Numbered from the stretch's first letter, positions 1 through 8,820 are shown. The stretch is DNA of 64,000 bases from Arsenophonus apicola (GCF_020268605.1 NZ_CP084222.1:124001-188000); one strand, 5' to 3'. Numbers and translations are program-made. Notes: generated by a model from the letters alone, not told the origin.

Positions 1-257
1 TGGTGTTGATTGAAGCGCAAGCAAATGGATTGCCTTGTGTTGCTATTGATATTGAAACAGGGCCATCAGACATCATTATAAATAATGAAACAGGTTTGTT
101 ATTGAACGAGAATTTAGCTGATGATGAAATGGCGAAAAGAATATTTTCTTTTTATACAGATGTATCGGATGAAAATTTTATAAAATCAAAAAAGAATGCT
201 GAGCAGTTTAATATAGAACATATTATTGATAAATGGATGAGTATTTTAAATGTGTAA
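1..257 (+). CDS. Glycosyltransferase, GT4 family, C-terminal end (5' truncated by window)
   Basis: Open from the window edge, reading in the frame that starts at base 3, so only the last 84 or so residues are seen. The stretch LIEAQANGLPCVAIDI followed by GPSDII and NETGLLL is the nucleotide-sugar-binding C-terminal half of a GT-B, GT4-type retaining glycosyltransferase (family knowledge: E-x7-E-like region, then a loop reading NGxLL). It probably adds one sugar to a lipid-linked polysaccharide unit on the cytoplasmic face of the inner membrane. It overlaps the next gene by 8 bases, so it belongs to the same operon. The donor and acceptor sugars cannot be told from this fragment. Confidence 0.8.
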   Translation, partial: VLIEAQANGLPCVAIDIETGPSDIIINNETGLLLNENLADDEMAKRIFSFYTDVSDENFIKSKKNAEQFNIEHIIDKWMSILNV

Positions 258-876
258 TATTATATTTATTGATTTATGTGGTACTTTAGTTAATGAAAAT
301 ACAACGTTTCACTTTTTTGAGAAAAAAATTTTACCTAAAAAGAACTTATGTATAAAATTAATTTGGAAATTGAAGATAGTGCAAATTATCACCAAATTAT
401 CATTTTTATTAGGTATAAAATGGGATTTAAGTAAAAAAGCATGTCTTTTTTTTATGAAAGGGCTAAATAGAAATGATTTAGCTGTTTTATCTGATGAATT
501 TGTTAATGAACTTAGTTGGCGTAAGGACATTTTAACAAAAATAGATTTATTGAAAAGACATGGATATTTCCCTGTTATAATTTCTGCTTCTTTGGATTTT
601 TTGGTTAAATCTGTTAGTAAAAAAATGCATATAGATAAATATGAATCTTCATTATTACTCTATAATAATGATCGATTTTCTGGTGTATTATATCGAGATC
701 TTCAGGGTAATAAAAAGAGTGTTATTATGTCTTATTCTTTTAGTAAATCCATTTTTTTTACCGATAATTTAGATGATAGTGATTGTATTGATTCTGTTAA
801 TTATTTTATTGCTGTAACCTCCAGAAAAAATTTAAATTTTTGGAAGAGAAATAGAGTTTTTACCCATGTTGTTTAA
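250..876 (+). CDS. HAD-superfamily phosphatase-like protein in polysaccharide cluster
   Basis: 208 residues. HAD motifs can be read in order: motif I FIDLCGTLV near residue 8, motif II VIISAS near 110, a lysine in GNKKSV near 155 as motif III, and TDNLDDSD near 175 as motif IV. Size and order fit the HAD-IB (phosphoserine-phosphatase-like) group. Odd point: motif I is D-x-C rather than D-x-D, so the usual general acid/base aspartate is missing and activity is uncertain. The start codon overlaps the preceding glycosyltransferase by 8 bases, and the end overlaps the next membrane-protein gene by 11. HAD phosphatases paired with UbiA-type prenyltransferases make polyprenyl-phosphate pentoses in other bacteria; that role here is inference. 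Confidence 0.7.
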   Translation: MCNIIFIDLCGTLVNENTTFHFFEKKILPKKNLCIKLIWKLKIVQIITKLSFLLGIKWDLSKKACLFFMKGLNRNDLAVLSDEFVNELSWRKDILTKIDLLKRHGYFPVIISASLDFLVKSVSKKMHIDKYESSLLLYNNDRFSGVLYRDLQGNKKSVIMSYSFSKSIFFTDNLDDSDCIDSVNYFIAVTSRKNLNFWKRNRVFTHVV

Positions 877-1622
877 ATTTATTTTTCCGTTAGCTCCTTT
901 TTTTCATCTCTATGCCAAGAGTATTTACGAGAAATTAAGTTGGGTTTTATATTATTTAATACCCTATTTAGCAATTTCTTATTTATTCGATGTTAATTTA
1001 TTAGCCGCTATAATATCCATATTAGCAATATACTCTGTTTATGATATAGGATATATATATAATAATGCAGAAACTATAAAAAATGAGACTAAACCAACAT
1101 TAAGATACTCTTCTAATGAGCTTGTTTTTTATGAAAAAAATAAATTATTAATTTATTTCGTTAAATTTTTTTTTGCAGTTATTTTCTGCTTTTTATTATC
1201 ATACTATTTTTCTTATAATTTTACATTATGGCTTTTTTGCTTAACATTAATATTAATAATATTTTTTATATATAATTCAATTAGAAGTAAAATTAATTTT
1301 TATCTGCAAATTTTTCTGACTATAAGTAGATTTTCTTTTCCTTTATTTTTATTATGTAATTTCACTTTAAATGATTTTATTTTTACTATTATGTTATTTC
1401 CATTACCTAATTTTTTTGGAAAGAACTAAAATTAAAGTAAATAATTTTCCTTATAAAATAGAAGATATTAGCAAATTTAGAACTATTTATTATTTATTTT
1501 TATTAGTTATCAGTGTTTTTATTTATAATATGCAAAAAACAGATTTATGGTTCTTAATATTATCTTCTTATTATTTTTTTTATAGATCAGTTTATTATTT
1601 TATAAGTTTTTTTAAGAGGTAA
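866..1622 (+). pseudogene. UbiA-like polytopic membrane protein, frameshifted in a T7 run
   Basis: Two overlapping hydrophobic frames (866-1429 and 1371-1622) look like one gene of about 251 residues. Removing one T from the seven-T run at 1411-1417 changes PNFFGKN-stop into PNFLERTKIKVNN and joins the two frames into a continuous multi-span membrane protein. The N-terminal half carries YDIGYIYNNAETIKNE near residue 55, which resembles the polar Asp/Asn-rich loop of UbiA prenyltransferases but lacks a clean NDxxDxxxD motif, so the family call is tentative. It overlaps the HAD gene upstream and sits 2 bases before glf. The break could be a real mutation, slippage-mediated switching, or a homopolymer sequencing error. 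Confidence 0.55.
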
Positions 1623-1624
1623 GT

Positions 1625-2728
1625 ATGGATTATCTAATTGTTGGCAGTGGTTTATTTGGTTCTGTATTTGCCCATGAAGCAAAATTACATAATAAAAAAG
1701 TTAAAATTATTGAAAAGAGAGATCATATTTGTGGTAATGTTTATTGTGAAAATATTGAAAATATAAATGTGCATAAATATGGTGCTCATATTTTTCATAC
1801 GAATAGTAAAGAAATTTGGGATTACGTTAATCAATTTGTTGAATTTAATCGGTTTACTAATTCCCCTTTAGCATTATCAAAGAATAAATTATATAATCTT
1901 CCTTTCAATATGAATACGTTTAATCAGCTATGGGGTGTGAAAACACCCCAGGAAGCCAAAAATATTATTTTATCCCAAAGTAAGGAATTTCAAGGTAAAG
2001 AGCCTCAAAACTTAGAGGAGCAAGCAATATCTTTAGTAGGTAGAGATGTCTTTGAAGCATTAATAAAGGAATATACAGAAAAACAATGGGGTAGAGATTG
2101 TAAGGAATTAGCACCATTTATTATTAAACGATTACCAGTTCGTTTTACTTTTGATAATAATTACTTTAATGATAAATACCAAGGAATACCTATTGGTGGA
2201 TATAATAAGTTGATTGAAGGTTTATTAGAAGGTATCGAAATTGAAATTGGAATCGATTATTTTGAACATAAAGAAGATTTAGATAAATTAGCAAAAAAAA
2301 TTGTTTACACTGGACCTATTGATAAATTTTTTGATTATAAATTTGGTAAGTTAGATTATCGTTCATTAAAATTTGAAAATGAAATTATCAATACTACTAA
2401 TTTTCAAGGTAATGCAGTAATTAACTATATCGATCATAAATATCTTTTTACTAGAATTATTGAGCATAAACATTTTGAATTTGGTGATCAGGAAAAAACA
2501 GTTATTACAAAAGAGTATCCTAAAGAATTTGAAGATGGTGATGAATATTATTATCCAGTTAATGATAAAAAAAATAATAAAATTTATGCCGAGTATAAAC
2601 AGTTAACTTCTAATTATAAAAATATTATTTTTGGCGGCAGGTTAGCTGAATATAAATATTATGACATGCATCAGGTTGTAGCCTCTGCACTTAAAGCAGC
2701 AAAGAAAGAGTTTCTTTTATCACAATAA
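1625..2728 (+). CDS. glf: UDP-galactopyranose mutase
   Basis: 367 residues, the usual length for bacterial Glf. It interconverts UDP-galactopyranose and UDP-galactofuranose with a reduced FAD, supplying galactofuranose for surface polysaccharide. Visible motifs: N-terminal FAD site IVGSGLFGSVFA, EKRDHICGNVY, YGAHIFHTN, the substrate segment YTEKQWG, the arginine-bearing RLPVRFTFDNNYFNDKY, and a C-terminal GGRLAEYKYYDMHQ. The start is well supported by AGAGGT four bases upstream. It follows the HAD and UbiA-like genes directly, so the polymer made here very probably contains a furanose sugar. Base composition is strongly AT-rich, as is common in O-antigen clusters. Confidence 0.96.
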   Translation: MDYLIVGSGLFGSVFAHEAKLHNKKVKIIEKRDHICGNVYCENIENINVHKYGAHIFHTNSKEIWDYVNQFVEFNRFTNSPLALSKNKLYNLPFNMNTFNQLWGVKTPQEAKNIILSQSKEFQGKEPQNLEEQAISLVGRDVFEALIKEYTEKQWGRDCKELAPFIIKRLPVRFTFDNNYFNDKYQGIPIGGYNKLIEGLLEGIEIEIGIDYFEHKEDLDKLAKKIVYTGPIDKFFDYKFGKLDYRSLKFENEIINTTNFQGNAVINYIDHKYLFTRIIEHKHFEFGDQEKTVITKEYPKEFEDGDEYYYPVNDKKNNKIYAEYKQLTSNYKNIIFGGRLAEYKYYDMHQVVASALKAAKKEFLLSQ

Positions 2729-2768
2729 ATGTTATTTATATTAATATTTCTTAAGAATTGAGTATATC

Positions 2769-3719
2769 ATGCTAACAATCTTCGGTGGTTCCGGGTTTAT
2801 CGGTACCCGTCTTGCCAATCAATTATCATCACAGCACATTGATTTCAAAATTATTGATATTAATAAAAGCCAAGCGCATCCAGATAAATGGGTATTTGGT
2901 GATGTGACTAAAGCAGAAACCCTATTGGAGCCATTAAAAGACGCTTCCATTATTATTAATCTAGCGGCGCAGCATCAAGATAATGTTCATCCTATTAGCC
3001 TCTATTATGACGTGAATGTGGAAGGGGCGAAAAATGTTTGTCAGGTTGCTGAACAATTAAATATTAAACAGATTATTTTTACTTCTTCGGTGGCTGTGTA
3101 TGGTTTTGTTGAACAAGAAACCGGCGAAGATGGTAAATTTCAGCCATTTAATGATTATGGTAAATCGAAGTTGGCGGCGGAGCGTGTCTATGATAGCTGG
3201 CAAGCGAAAGATAGCCAACGGACATTAGTGACTATTCGGCCGACAGTGGTTTTCGGTGAGGGTAATCGTGGTAATGTTTATAATCTATTTAGACAAATTG
3301 CTGCCGGGCGTTTTTTGATGATTGGTTCAGGTAATAATCGGAAATCGATGGCGTATGTGGAAAATGTGGCTGCCTTTTTATATTTTGTTACTAAATTAAC
3401 AGCGGGTCGTCATATTTTTAATTATGTTGATAAACCTGATTTCACCATGAATCAGTTAACAGAAATTATTTGTCTGGCATTACACAAACAGAAATCTAAT
3501 CTTTGTATTCCATATGCGCTGGGTCTTTTGGCAGGTTATTGTTTTGATCTGCTCGCTAAAATAACGGGTAAAAATTTTCCGGTTAGTAGTATTCGGGTGA
3601 AGAAATTCTGTGCGCGCACTCAATTCAAATCTAATACTATCGCTGAAACGGGATTTGAAGCGCCGATAACCTTGGCAAAAGGGATAGAAAATACGGTTCA
3701 GTTTGAGTTTAAAGATTAA
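2769..3719 (+). CDS. NAD-dependent epimerase/dehydratase (extended SDR)
   Basis: 316 residues. The Rossmann glycine motif GGSGFIG lies at residues 5-11, an NLAAQHQD segment near 64, and the catalytic pair appears as YGKSK near residue 127, after SSVAVYG. These place it in the extended short-chain dehydrogenase/reductase family that modifies nucleotide sugars. The exact sugar cannot be read from sequence; UDP-glucose/GlcNAc 4-epimerase-like or WbpV-like roles are possible. It is the last gene of the polysaccharide cluster before trmL and its codon use is less AT-skewed than genes upstream, so it may be a conserved flank gene rather than part of the variable core. Confidence 0.8.
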   Translation: MLTIFGGSGFIGTRLANQLSSQHIDFKIIDINKSQAHPDKWVFGDVTKAETLLEPLKDASIIINLAAQHQDNVHPISLYYDVNVEGAKNVCQVAEQLNIKQIIFTSSVAVYGFVEQETGEDGKFQPFNDYGKSKLAAERVYDSWQAKDSQRTLVTIRPTVVFGEGNRGNVYNLFRQIAAGRFLMIGSGNNRKSMAYVENVAAFLYFVTKLTAGRHIFNYVDKPDFTMNQLTEIICLALHKQKSNLCIPYALGLLAGYCFDLLAKITGKNFPVSSIRVKKFCARTQFKSNTIAETGFEAPITLAKGIENTVQFEFKD

Positions 3720-3757
3720 TAAAAAACTTTTTGCTTAGTTAAACGCAATTGAAAAAC

Positions 3758-3785
3758 TTAACAGTGGCGATGACTATGTTAGAAT
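3758..3785 (+). promoter_or_regulatory. Predicted sigma70 promoter of trmL
   Basis: TTAACA at 3758-3763 and TAGAAT at 3780-3785 are separated by 16 bases and lie 25 bases before the trmL start, which has GAGGG upstream. This separates trmL transcription from the polysaccharide operon. Based on sequence match only. Confidence 0.45.
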
Positions 3786-3809
3786 ACAGCGCTTATTGTT
3801 GAGGGCTGT

Positions 3810-4313
3810 ATGTTAAACATCGTTTTATTTGAACCTGAAATTCCACCAAATACTGGCAATATTATTCGTCTGTGTGCTAATACCGGGTGTCAGTTACATT
3901 TAATTGAACCGTTAGGTTTTACCTGGGACGACAAACGTCTGCGTCGTGCTGGATTAGATTATCATGAGTTTGCTAATATTCAGCACCATCATGATTATTT
4001 TGCTTTTCTAACCTGTGTAGGCTTGTCTCAAGAGCATTGTCAGACACTATCTGGTAACCGCTTATTTGCTTTAACAACCAAAGGAACGCCGAGCCATAGT
4101 AGTGTGACATACCAGTCGGGGGATTATCTAATGTTCGGACCGGAGACGCGAGGTTTACCTACTTATGTTCTTGATGCACTGCCAACTAGTCAAAAGATCC
4201 GTATCCCAATGTTAGCGGATAGTCGCAGTATGAATTTGTCCAATTCCGTTGCGGTGGTGGTATTTGAAGCATGGCGCCAGTTGGATTACTCAGGTGCGTT
4301 GTTGCGTGAGTAG
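3810..4313 (+). CDS. trmL: tRNA (cytidine/uridine-34-2'-O)-methyltransferase
   Basis: 167 residues (E. coli 157). TrmL (YibK) is a SPOUT methyltransferase that 2'-O-methylates the wobble base of the two tRNA-Leu isoacceptors using S-adenosylmethionine. Seen: N-terminal IVLFEPEIPPNTGNIIRLC, then the knotted SAM-binding C-terminal half with FGPETRGLP and IPMLADSRSMNLSNSVAV. It is preceded by its own promoter-like sequence and by GAGGG four bases before the ATG. Transcribed towards cysE, with only 26 bases between the two stop codons. In Providencia, yibK marks one border of the O-antigen locus, which agrees with the genes to its left. Confidence 0.97.
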   Translation: MLNIVLFEPEIPPNTGNIIRLCANTGCQLHLIEPLGFTWDDKRLRRAGLDYHEFANIQHHHDYFAFLTCVGLSQEHCQTLSGNRLFALTTKGTPSHSSVTYQSGDYLMFGPETRGLPTYVLDALPTSQKIRIPMLADSRSMNLSNSVAVVVFEAWRQLDYSGALLRE

Positions 4314-4339
4314 CTTTATTGTTCACCGGTTGGAGATGG

Positions 4340-5161
4340 TTAGATACCCTCACCAAAACCATGGATTGAATTGCTAAAGTTTTGATCCATATCCAGCGAA
4401 GGTTTTTTGCTGTTCGGGGTTCCAACTTTACGCGCCGGTACTCCCGCTACGGTAGTGTGCGGCGGCACAGCATGAAGCACTACCGAACTCGCGCCGATTT
4501 TGGCGCCCTTGCCAATTTCTATATTGCCTAAAATTTTTGCTCCTGCCCCGATCATCACCCCTTCACGAACTTTAGGATGCCGATCCCCTTCTGTTTTGCC
4601 AGTTCCACCGAGAGTGACCGATTGTAATATTGATACGTCATTTTCCACTACCGCTGTTTCACCGATAACGATACCGGTTGCGTGATCAAGCATAATACCG
4701 TAACCAATACGAGCAGCAGGATGAATATCAACAGCAAAAGAGACTGATATTTGGCTTTGCAGATATATTGCTAATGTCTTACGGTCTACTTTCCATAACC
4801 AATGGCCAATGCGATAAGCCTGTAAAGCATGAAAACCTTTTAAATATAATAAAGGGATTGAATATTTGTCGACGGCCGGATCACGTTGTACGATGGCTTT
4901 GAGATCACGCGCTGCATAAGCGATCATTTGTTTATCGTTTTTATAGGCATCTTGTATGATCTCTCGAACGGCAATCGCTGGCATAATCGGAGTAGCTAAT
5001 TTATTGGCCAAAATATAGCTAAGTGAATCACCAAGATTGTCATGTTTAAGCAGTGTTGCATGAAAAAAACTGGCTAATATTGGCTCACAATTGGCAAAAG
5101 TTTTACCTTCTTGTTTAATTGCTATCCAAATTTCTTCAAGTTCCTGTCGTGACATATTCAC
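4340..5161 (-). CDS. cysE: Serine O-acetyltransferase
   Basis: 273 residues, the same as E. coli CysE. It makes O-acetylserine from serine and acetyl-CoA, the first step of cysteine synthesis, in the cytoplasm. N-terminal helical domain, then the left-handed beta-helix of hexapeptide repeats: DIHPAARIGYGIMLDHATG with the catalytic His, then ILQSVTLGG, GAKILGNIEIGKGAKIGA. The C-terminal tail, which in the family contacts CysK and carries feedback inhibition, ends in FGEGI. Third gene of a minus-strand run secB-gpsA-cysE, 18 bases after gpsA, the same order as in E. coli. Confidence 0.97.
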   Translation of the reverse strand: MNMSRQELEEIWIAIKQEGKTFANCEPILASFFHATLLKHDNLGDSLSYILANKLATPIMPAIAVREIIQDAYKNDKQMIAYAARDLKAIVQRDPAVDKYSIPLLYLKGFHALQAYRIGHWLWKVDRKTLAIYLQSQISVSFAVDIHPAARIGYGIMLDHATGIVIGETAVVENDVSILQSVTLGGTGKTEGDRHPKVREGVMIGAGAKILGNIEIGKGAKIGASSVVLHAVPPHTTVAGVPARKVGTPNSKKPSLDMDQNFSNSIHGFGEGI

Positions 5162-5179
5162 ACTCTGATATTTTAATAA

Positions 5180-6202
5180 TTAAAAAGCATCTGTATCATT
5201 AATCTCATCTTTAGTTGCGCGGCTAAGTAATGTATTTGCCGCTTCAAGTACATTTTTATTGCCGTATAGAACTTGATAGATCTGCTCGGTAATTGGCATT
5301 TCTACGCCAACACGTTGCGCTAATGCATAGACTTCTTTGGTATTTAAGTAACCTTCAACTACCTGACCAATCTGTTTTTCTGCCTCTTCAGTCTGTATAC
5401 CTTGGCCGAGTAGCATGCCAAAGCGGCGATTACGCGATTGATTGTCGGTACATGTCAAAACCAGGTCTCCTAAACCAGCCATTCCCATAAATGTTGAGGG
5501 TTGGGCACCCATAGCGACGCCTAAACGGCTAATTTCGGCTAATCCTCGGGTGATCAAAGCTGTGCGAGCATTGGCACCAAATCCCATACCATCGGACATA
5601 CCTGCACCAATCGCGATGACGTTTTTGACCGCCCCACCTAACTGAACACCGATCATATCTGGATTTTTATAGACGCGAAAACTTTTACCACAATGGAAAA
5701 GTTGCTGTAGCTCTTCACTAAATCGCGCATTAGAGGCGGCTACCGCAATGGCTGTCGGTAAGCCGGCAGCTAATTCTTTGGCGAAGGTTGGGCCGGAAAG
5801 GACAGCGAGTGGAATTTTGTCACCTAGTATTTCGCGGGCAACGTCTTGTAACAGGCGTCCAGTACCATGTTCTAACCCTTTTGTTGCCCAAATAATGCGT
5901 GATTGTGGCGTCAAGTAAGGTTGGATATTTTGCAAAACTTGATTAAAAACATGGCTTGGGATGACGATCAATATATTGCTACTTGAGGTTATTGCTGTCT
6001 TCAAGCAAGCTTCAGGTAACAAATTGTCTGGGAATGGAACGTCAGGTAAAAATGCGTGGTTGCAGCGGTCTTGTTGTAATTTTTTAATATGCTGAGGATC
6101 ATGTCCCCAAAGTAAAACGCGGTGGCCATTACGGGCAAGTGTAATGGCTAATGCGGTGCCATAAGAGCCGGCACCGATAACTGTCATCGAAACAGTGTTC
6201 AT
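5180..6202 (-). CDS. gpsA: Glycerol-3-phosphate dehydrogenase [NAD(P)+], biosynthetic
   Basis: 340 residues (E. coli 339). It reduces dihydroxyacetone phosphate to sn-glycerol-3-phosphate for phospholipid synthesis. Rossmann motif VIGAGSYGTALA at the N-terminus, then LSGPTFAKELAAGLPTA, the lysine-bearing GGAVKNVIAIGAGMSDGMG and MAGLGDLVLTC, all diagnostic. Its ATG overlaps the secB stop as TAATG, so translation is probably coupled. With glpD elsewhere in the window the cell has both making and oxidising routes for glycerol-3-phosphate. Confidence 0.97.
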   Translation of the reverse strand: MNTVSMTVIGAGSYGTALAITLARNGHRVLLWGHDPQHIKKLQQDRCNHAFLPDVPFPDNLLPEACLKTAITSSSNILIVIPSHVFNQVLQNIQPYLTPQSRIIWATKGLEHGTGRLLQDVAREILGDKIPLAVLSGPTFAKELAAGLPTAIAVAASNARFSEELQQLFHCGKSFRVYKNPDMIGVQLGGAVKNVIAIGAGMSDGMGFGANARTALITRGLAEISRLGVAMGAQPSTFMGMAGLGDLVLTCTDNQSRNRRFGMLLGQGIQTEEAEKQIGQVVEGYLNTKEVYALAQRVGVEMPITEQIYQVLYGNKNVLEAANTLLSRATKDEINDTDAF

Positions 6203-6678
6203 TAAGCTTCCTGATGTTTTGCCGAATTTTCAGTTTGGGCGGTATGCTGTTGTTGTAGATAGTTCATAAACAAGGCATCAAAATTAACAGGTGCTAAGTT
6301 TAGTTGAGGAAAAGTTCCACGGCTAACTAAATTGGTAATACATTCGCGCGCATAGGGAAATAAAATATTTGGACAGTAAGCGCCTAAACAATGAGCCATC
6401 TGGCTTTGTTCGATACCATCAATAGAAAATATGCCAGCTTGTTGCACTTCGCAAAGGAAAGCGGTTTCATCAGCGACGGTGGCAGTAACGGTGACGCGTA
6501 AGATAACTTCATAAACTTGCTCGGCCAATTCACTAGACGAGGTGTCTAAATCTAATTTGACTTCCGGTTGCCACTCTTGCTGAAAAATACTAGGGGCACT
6601 TGGTGTTTCAAATGAGATATCTTTGGTGTAAATTCGCTGGATTTGAAATACCATCTCTTCATGACTTTTTTCTGACAT
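6202..6678 (-). CDS. secB: Protein-export chaperone SecB
   Basis: 158 residues (E. coli 155). SecB holds secretory preproteins unfolded and passes them to SecA. Seen: FQIQRIYTKDISFETPSAP near the N-terminus, the acidic EVKLDLDTSSSEL strand segment, and CPNILFPYARECITNLVSRGTFPQLNLAPVNFD split over the helix and following strand, which are the family's conserved parts. First gene of the secB-gpsA-cysE unit. Confidence 0.97.
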   Translation of the reverse strand: MSEKSHEEMVFQIQRIYTKDISFETPSAPSIFQQEWQPEVKLDLDTSSSELAEQVYEVILRVTVTATVADETAFLCEVQQAGIFSIDGIEQSQMAHCLGAYCPNILFPYARECITNLVSRGTFPQLNLAPVNFDALFMNYLQQQHTAQTENSAKHQEA

Positions 6679-6750
6679 AATGTTAATTACCTTTTAAATG
6701 TCCATATGATATTGAATTGTATAAACATAATTTCTGATGTGTCCGTTGAA

Positions 6751-7188
6751 TTACTTTTTACCGCGAGCCAGAGGTAAATTTTCGCTAGACCAGCCTGTAA
6801 TTCCCTCTTTTAGAATAAAGACACGTTCAAAACCATATTGCACCAGTTGTTCAGCAGGTTTAAATGCTTCCATGCCATTTGCTGAGACAACAATAATGGG
6901 TTTTTGCTTATGTTTTTCCAATTCTCCGATATTATTGTCTTTAATTTCTGATGGAGTCAGGTTAATTGAATCAATAATGTGTCCTTTACGAAAATCGTCA
7001 CGGGATCGTAAATCAATAGTGATCGCTTCTTCTTTATTAATGAGTTGTATCGCTTGGGCACGGGTGATGTTTTTTGTTTTGGCGAACAAACCCTTAAAGG
7101 TTAAAATAATCACAGCGATCAACAAAGCGATCCAGGCCAGACTGAGTATTGGATGTCGGCTAATAAATTGCATGATTTCTTGCATCAT
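6751..7188 (-). CDS. yibN: Rhodanese-domain inner-membrane protein YibN
   Basis: 145 residues (E. coli 143). One N-terminal membrane helix (LSLAWIALLIAVIILTF near residues 15-31) followed by a cytoplasmic single rhodanese domain: AIQLINKEEAITIDLRSRDDF and IVVSANGMEA. The usual catalytic cysteine position reads S-A-N-G-M, so as in many YibN proteins it may not be an active sulfurtransferase. It precedes secB in the same direction with a 72-base gap. The function is not firmly known; a role near protein export or the membrane is suggested by context only. Confidence 0.9.
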   Translation of the reverse strand: MMQEIMQFISRHPILSLAWIALLIAVIILTFKGLFAKTKNITRAQAIQLINKEEAITIDLRSRDDFRKGHIIDSINLTPSEIKDNNIGELEKHKQKPIIVVSANGMEAFKPAEQLVQYGFERVFILKEGITGWSSENLPLARGKK

Positions 7189-7528
7189 GTGGGGTAATTA
7201 CTCCCGTAGTTAATAATAGATAGCTCTAGTTTGCAAAGTATACCTTTGTCGCTGCGCAATTACAGCCAATTTGCATAAATGACCAGAGTTTTTTTGCAAA
7301 TAAAGTTTATATCGGTGGTATTTGCTCGCGATATCAGTTAATTGATATCACTTAAAAAGTAGCTGAATGAAAGCAATATTAATAATAACCTATAGTTATT
7401 TTGTGATTTGTTGTATAAATGAAGAAATTAAGTTTTTTCAGTATTATCCTAAAAGAAGCAGAAATGTTTACTAATTATGGTAATTGTCAATAATTTTAAG
7501 TGATATTGTTTCAGGATGCTGAACTAAG
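7189..7528. other. Intergenic region between divergent yibN and envC, no gene seen
   Basis: 340 AT-rich bases holding the divergent promoters of yibN and envC. In E. coli gpmM (cofactor-independent phosphoglycerate mutase) lies between yibN and envC; no trace of it is readable here in any frame. Confidence 0.6.
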
Positions 7529-8818
7529 ATGAACAATACCAGCCGATATGGTTTAATCCTAATCCTTTTGGCTCTACTAAAGAGAGTAGTGGTTAAGCCA
7601 TTACTTTTTGTCTCGCTATTTTTTATCTGGCCATCAATTACCCTTGCCAATCCCATCAGTGACAATAAAGTAAAACTGAAAGATCTGTTATCAAATATTG
7701 CAGAAAAAGAGAGAAGTGTTAAACAGCAGCAAGCTGAGAGAAACCATTTACTCGATCAATTGAAAAGTCAGGAAAAAAGTATCGCTGCCGCTGGACGTGC
7801 ATTACATGAAACACGTAAAAAACTTTCGCAGTTAGCAAAAGAACTGACGCAATTAAATGAAAATATTAGCCGTTTACAACAGCAAAAACAGATGCATGAA
7901 TTATTGTTAGCTAAGCAGCTCGATGCTGCGTTTCGATTAGGCCAGCAAAAAGGGATTGAATTGTTGTTTAAAGGTGAACAAGGGCAACGAGAAGAGCGTA
8001 TTTTAGCCTATTATAGCTACTTAAATGAAGCCAGAGAGCAAACGATTATTAAATTGCAGCAAACAACGACCTTACTCGCTGAGCAGAAACAACAGAAACA
8101 GCAAAAGCAATTGGCACAGAAAAAAAACTTAGCCAAACAAGATCAAGAAAAGAAAACGCTCGATTCGGCACAGGATGCTAGAAAGAAAACCCTGTTATCG
8201 TTGGAATCGACGCTAAAAGCGGATCAAAAAAGTTTGGCGGTGATGAAACGTAATGAAACACTATTGCGTAGTAAAATTGCCAAGGCTGAGCGAGACGCAA
8301 AAGTTAGGGCGGAAAGGGAAGCGAAAGAGGCTGCGCGTATTCTAGCAAAACAACGGCAGGCGCAGCAAAAAGGAACCACTTATCGTCCAACCGAAGATGA
8401 ACGGGCTTTGATGGCACGTACTGGAGGTTTAGGCCGTCCTGTTGGTCAGGCTCTATGGCCAGTTCACGGCCAGATCCTGCATCACTATGGTGACAGTATC
8501 TCCGATGAATTACGCTGGAAAGGGATGGTGATCAATGCCGCTGAAGGAACAGAGGTTAAAGCCATTTCTGCCGGCCGTGTTTTACTTGCTGACTGGCTAC
8601 AAGGCTATGGTTTGGTAGTGGTTATTGATCATGGTCAGGGAGATATGAGTTTATATGGTTATAACCAGAGTGCATTGGTGAATGTGGGTCAACAGGTTCG
8701 GTCAGGTCAGCCTGTTGCGTTAGTGGGTAGCAGTGGTGGACAGCAGCGCTCCTCGCTTTATTTTGAGATCCGCCGTCAAGGTAAAACCGTTAATCCACAG
8801 CCTTGGTTAGGGAGATAA
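7529..8818 (+). CDS. envC: Murein hydrolase activator EnvC
   Basis: 429 residues (E. coli 419). A periplasmic activator of the AmiA/AmiB amidases at the septum, recruited by FtsEX. N-terminal signal segment (hydrophobic LLFVSLFFIWPSITLA ending at about residue 40), a long Gln/Lys-rich coiled coil (about residues 50-270), and a C-terminal LytM (M23) domain: GMVINAAEGTEVKAISAGRV, GYGLVVVIDHGQGDMSLYGY. The LytM zinc ligands are degenerate (LYFEIR where active enzymes have HxH), as expected for EnvC, which activates rather than cleaves. It is followed 2 bases later by yibQ. The long n-region before the hydrophobic core leaves a later GTG start near 7589 possible. Confidence 0.96.
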   Translation: MNNTSRYGLILILLALLKRVVVKPLLFVSLFFIWPSITLANPISDNKVKLKDLLSNIAEKERSVKQQQAERNHLLDQLKSQEKSIAAAGRALHETRKKLSQLAKELTQLNENISRLQQQKQMHELLLAKQLDAAFRLGQQKGIELLFKGEQGQREERILAYYSYLNEAREQTIIKLQQTTTLLAEQKQQKQQKQLAQKKNLAKQDQEKKTLDSAQDARKKTLLSLESTLKADQKSLAVMKRNETLLRSKIAKAERDAKVRAEREAKEAARILAKQRQAQQKGTTYRPTEDERALMARTGGLGRPVGQALWPVHGQILHHYGDSISDELRWKGMVINAAEGTEVKAISAGRVLLADWLQGYGLVVVIDHGQGDMSLYGYNQSALVNVGQQVRSGQPVALVGSSGGQQRSSLYFEIRRQGKTVNPQPWLGR

Positions 8819-8820
8819 CC

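Noticed and set aside
6737..7213. 158-residue plus-strand frame over yibN
   Set aside because: Mirror frame of the YibN rhodanese; contains no recognisable domain.
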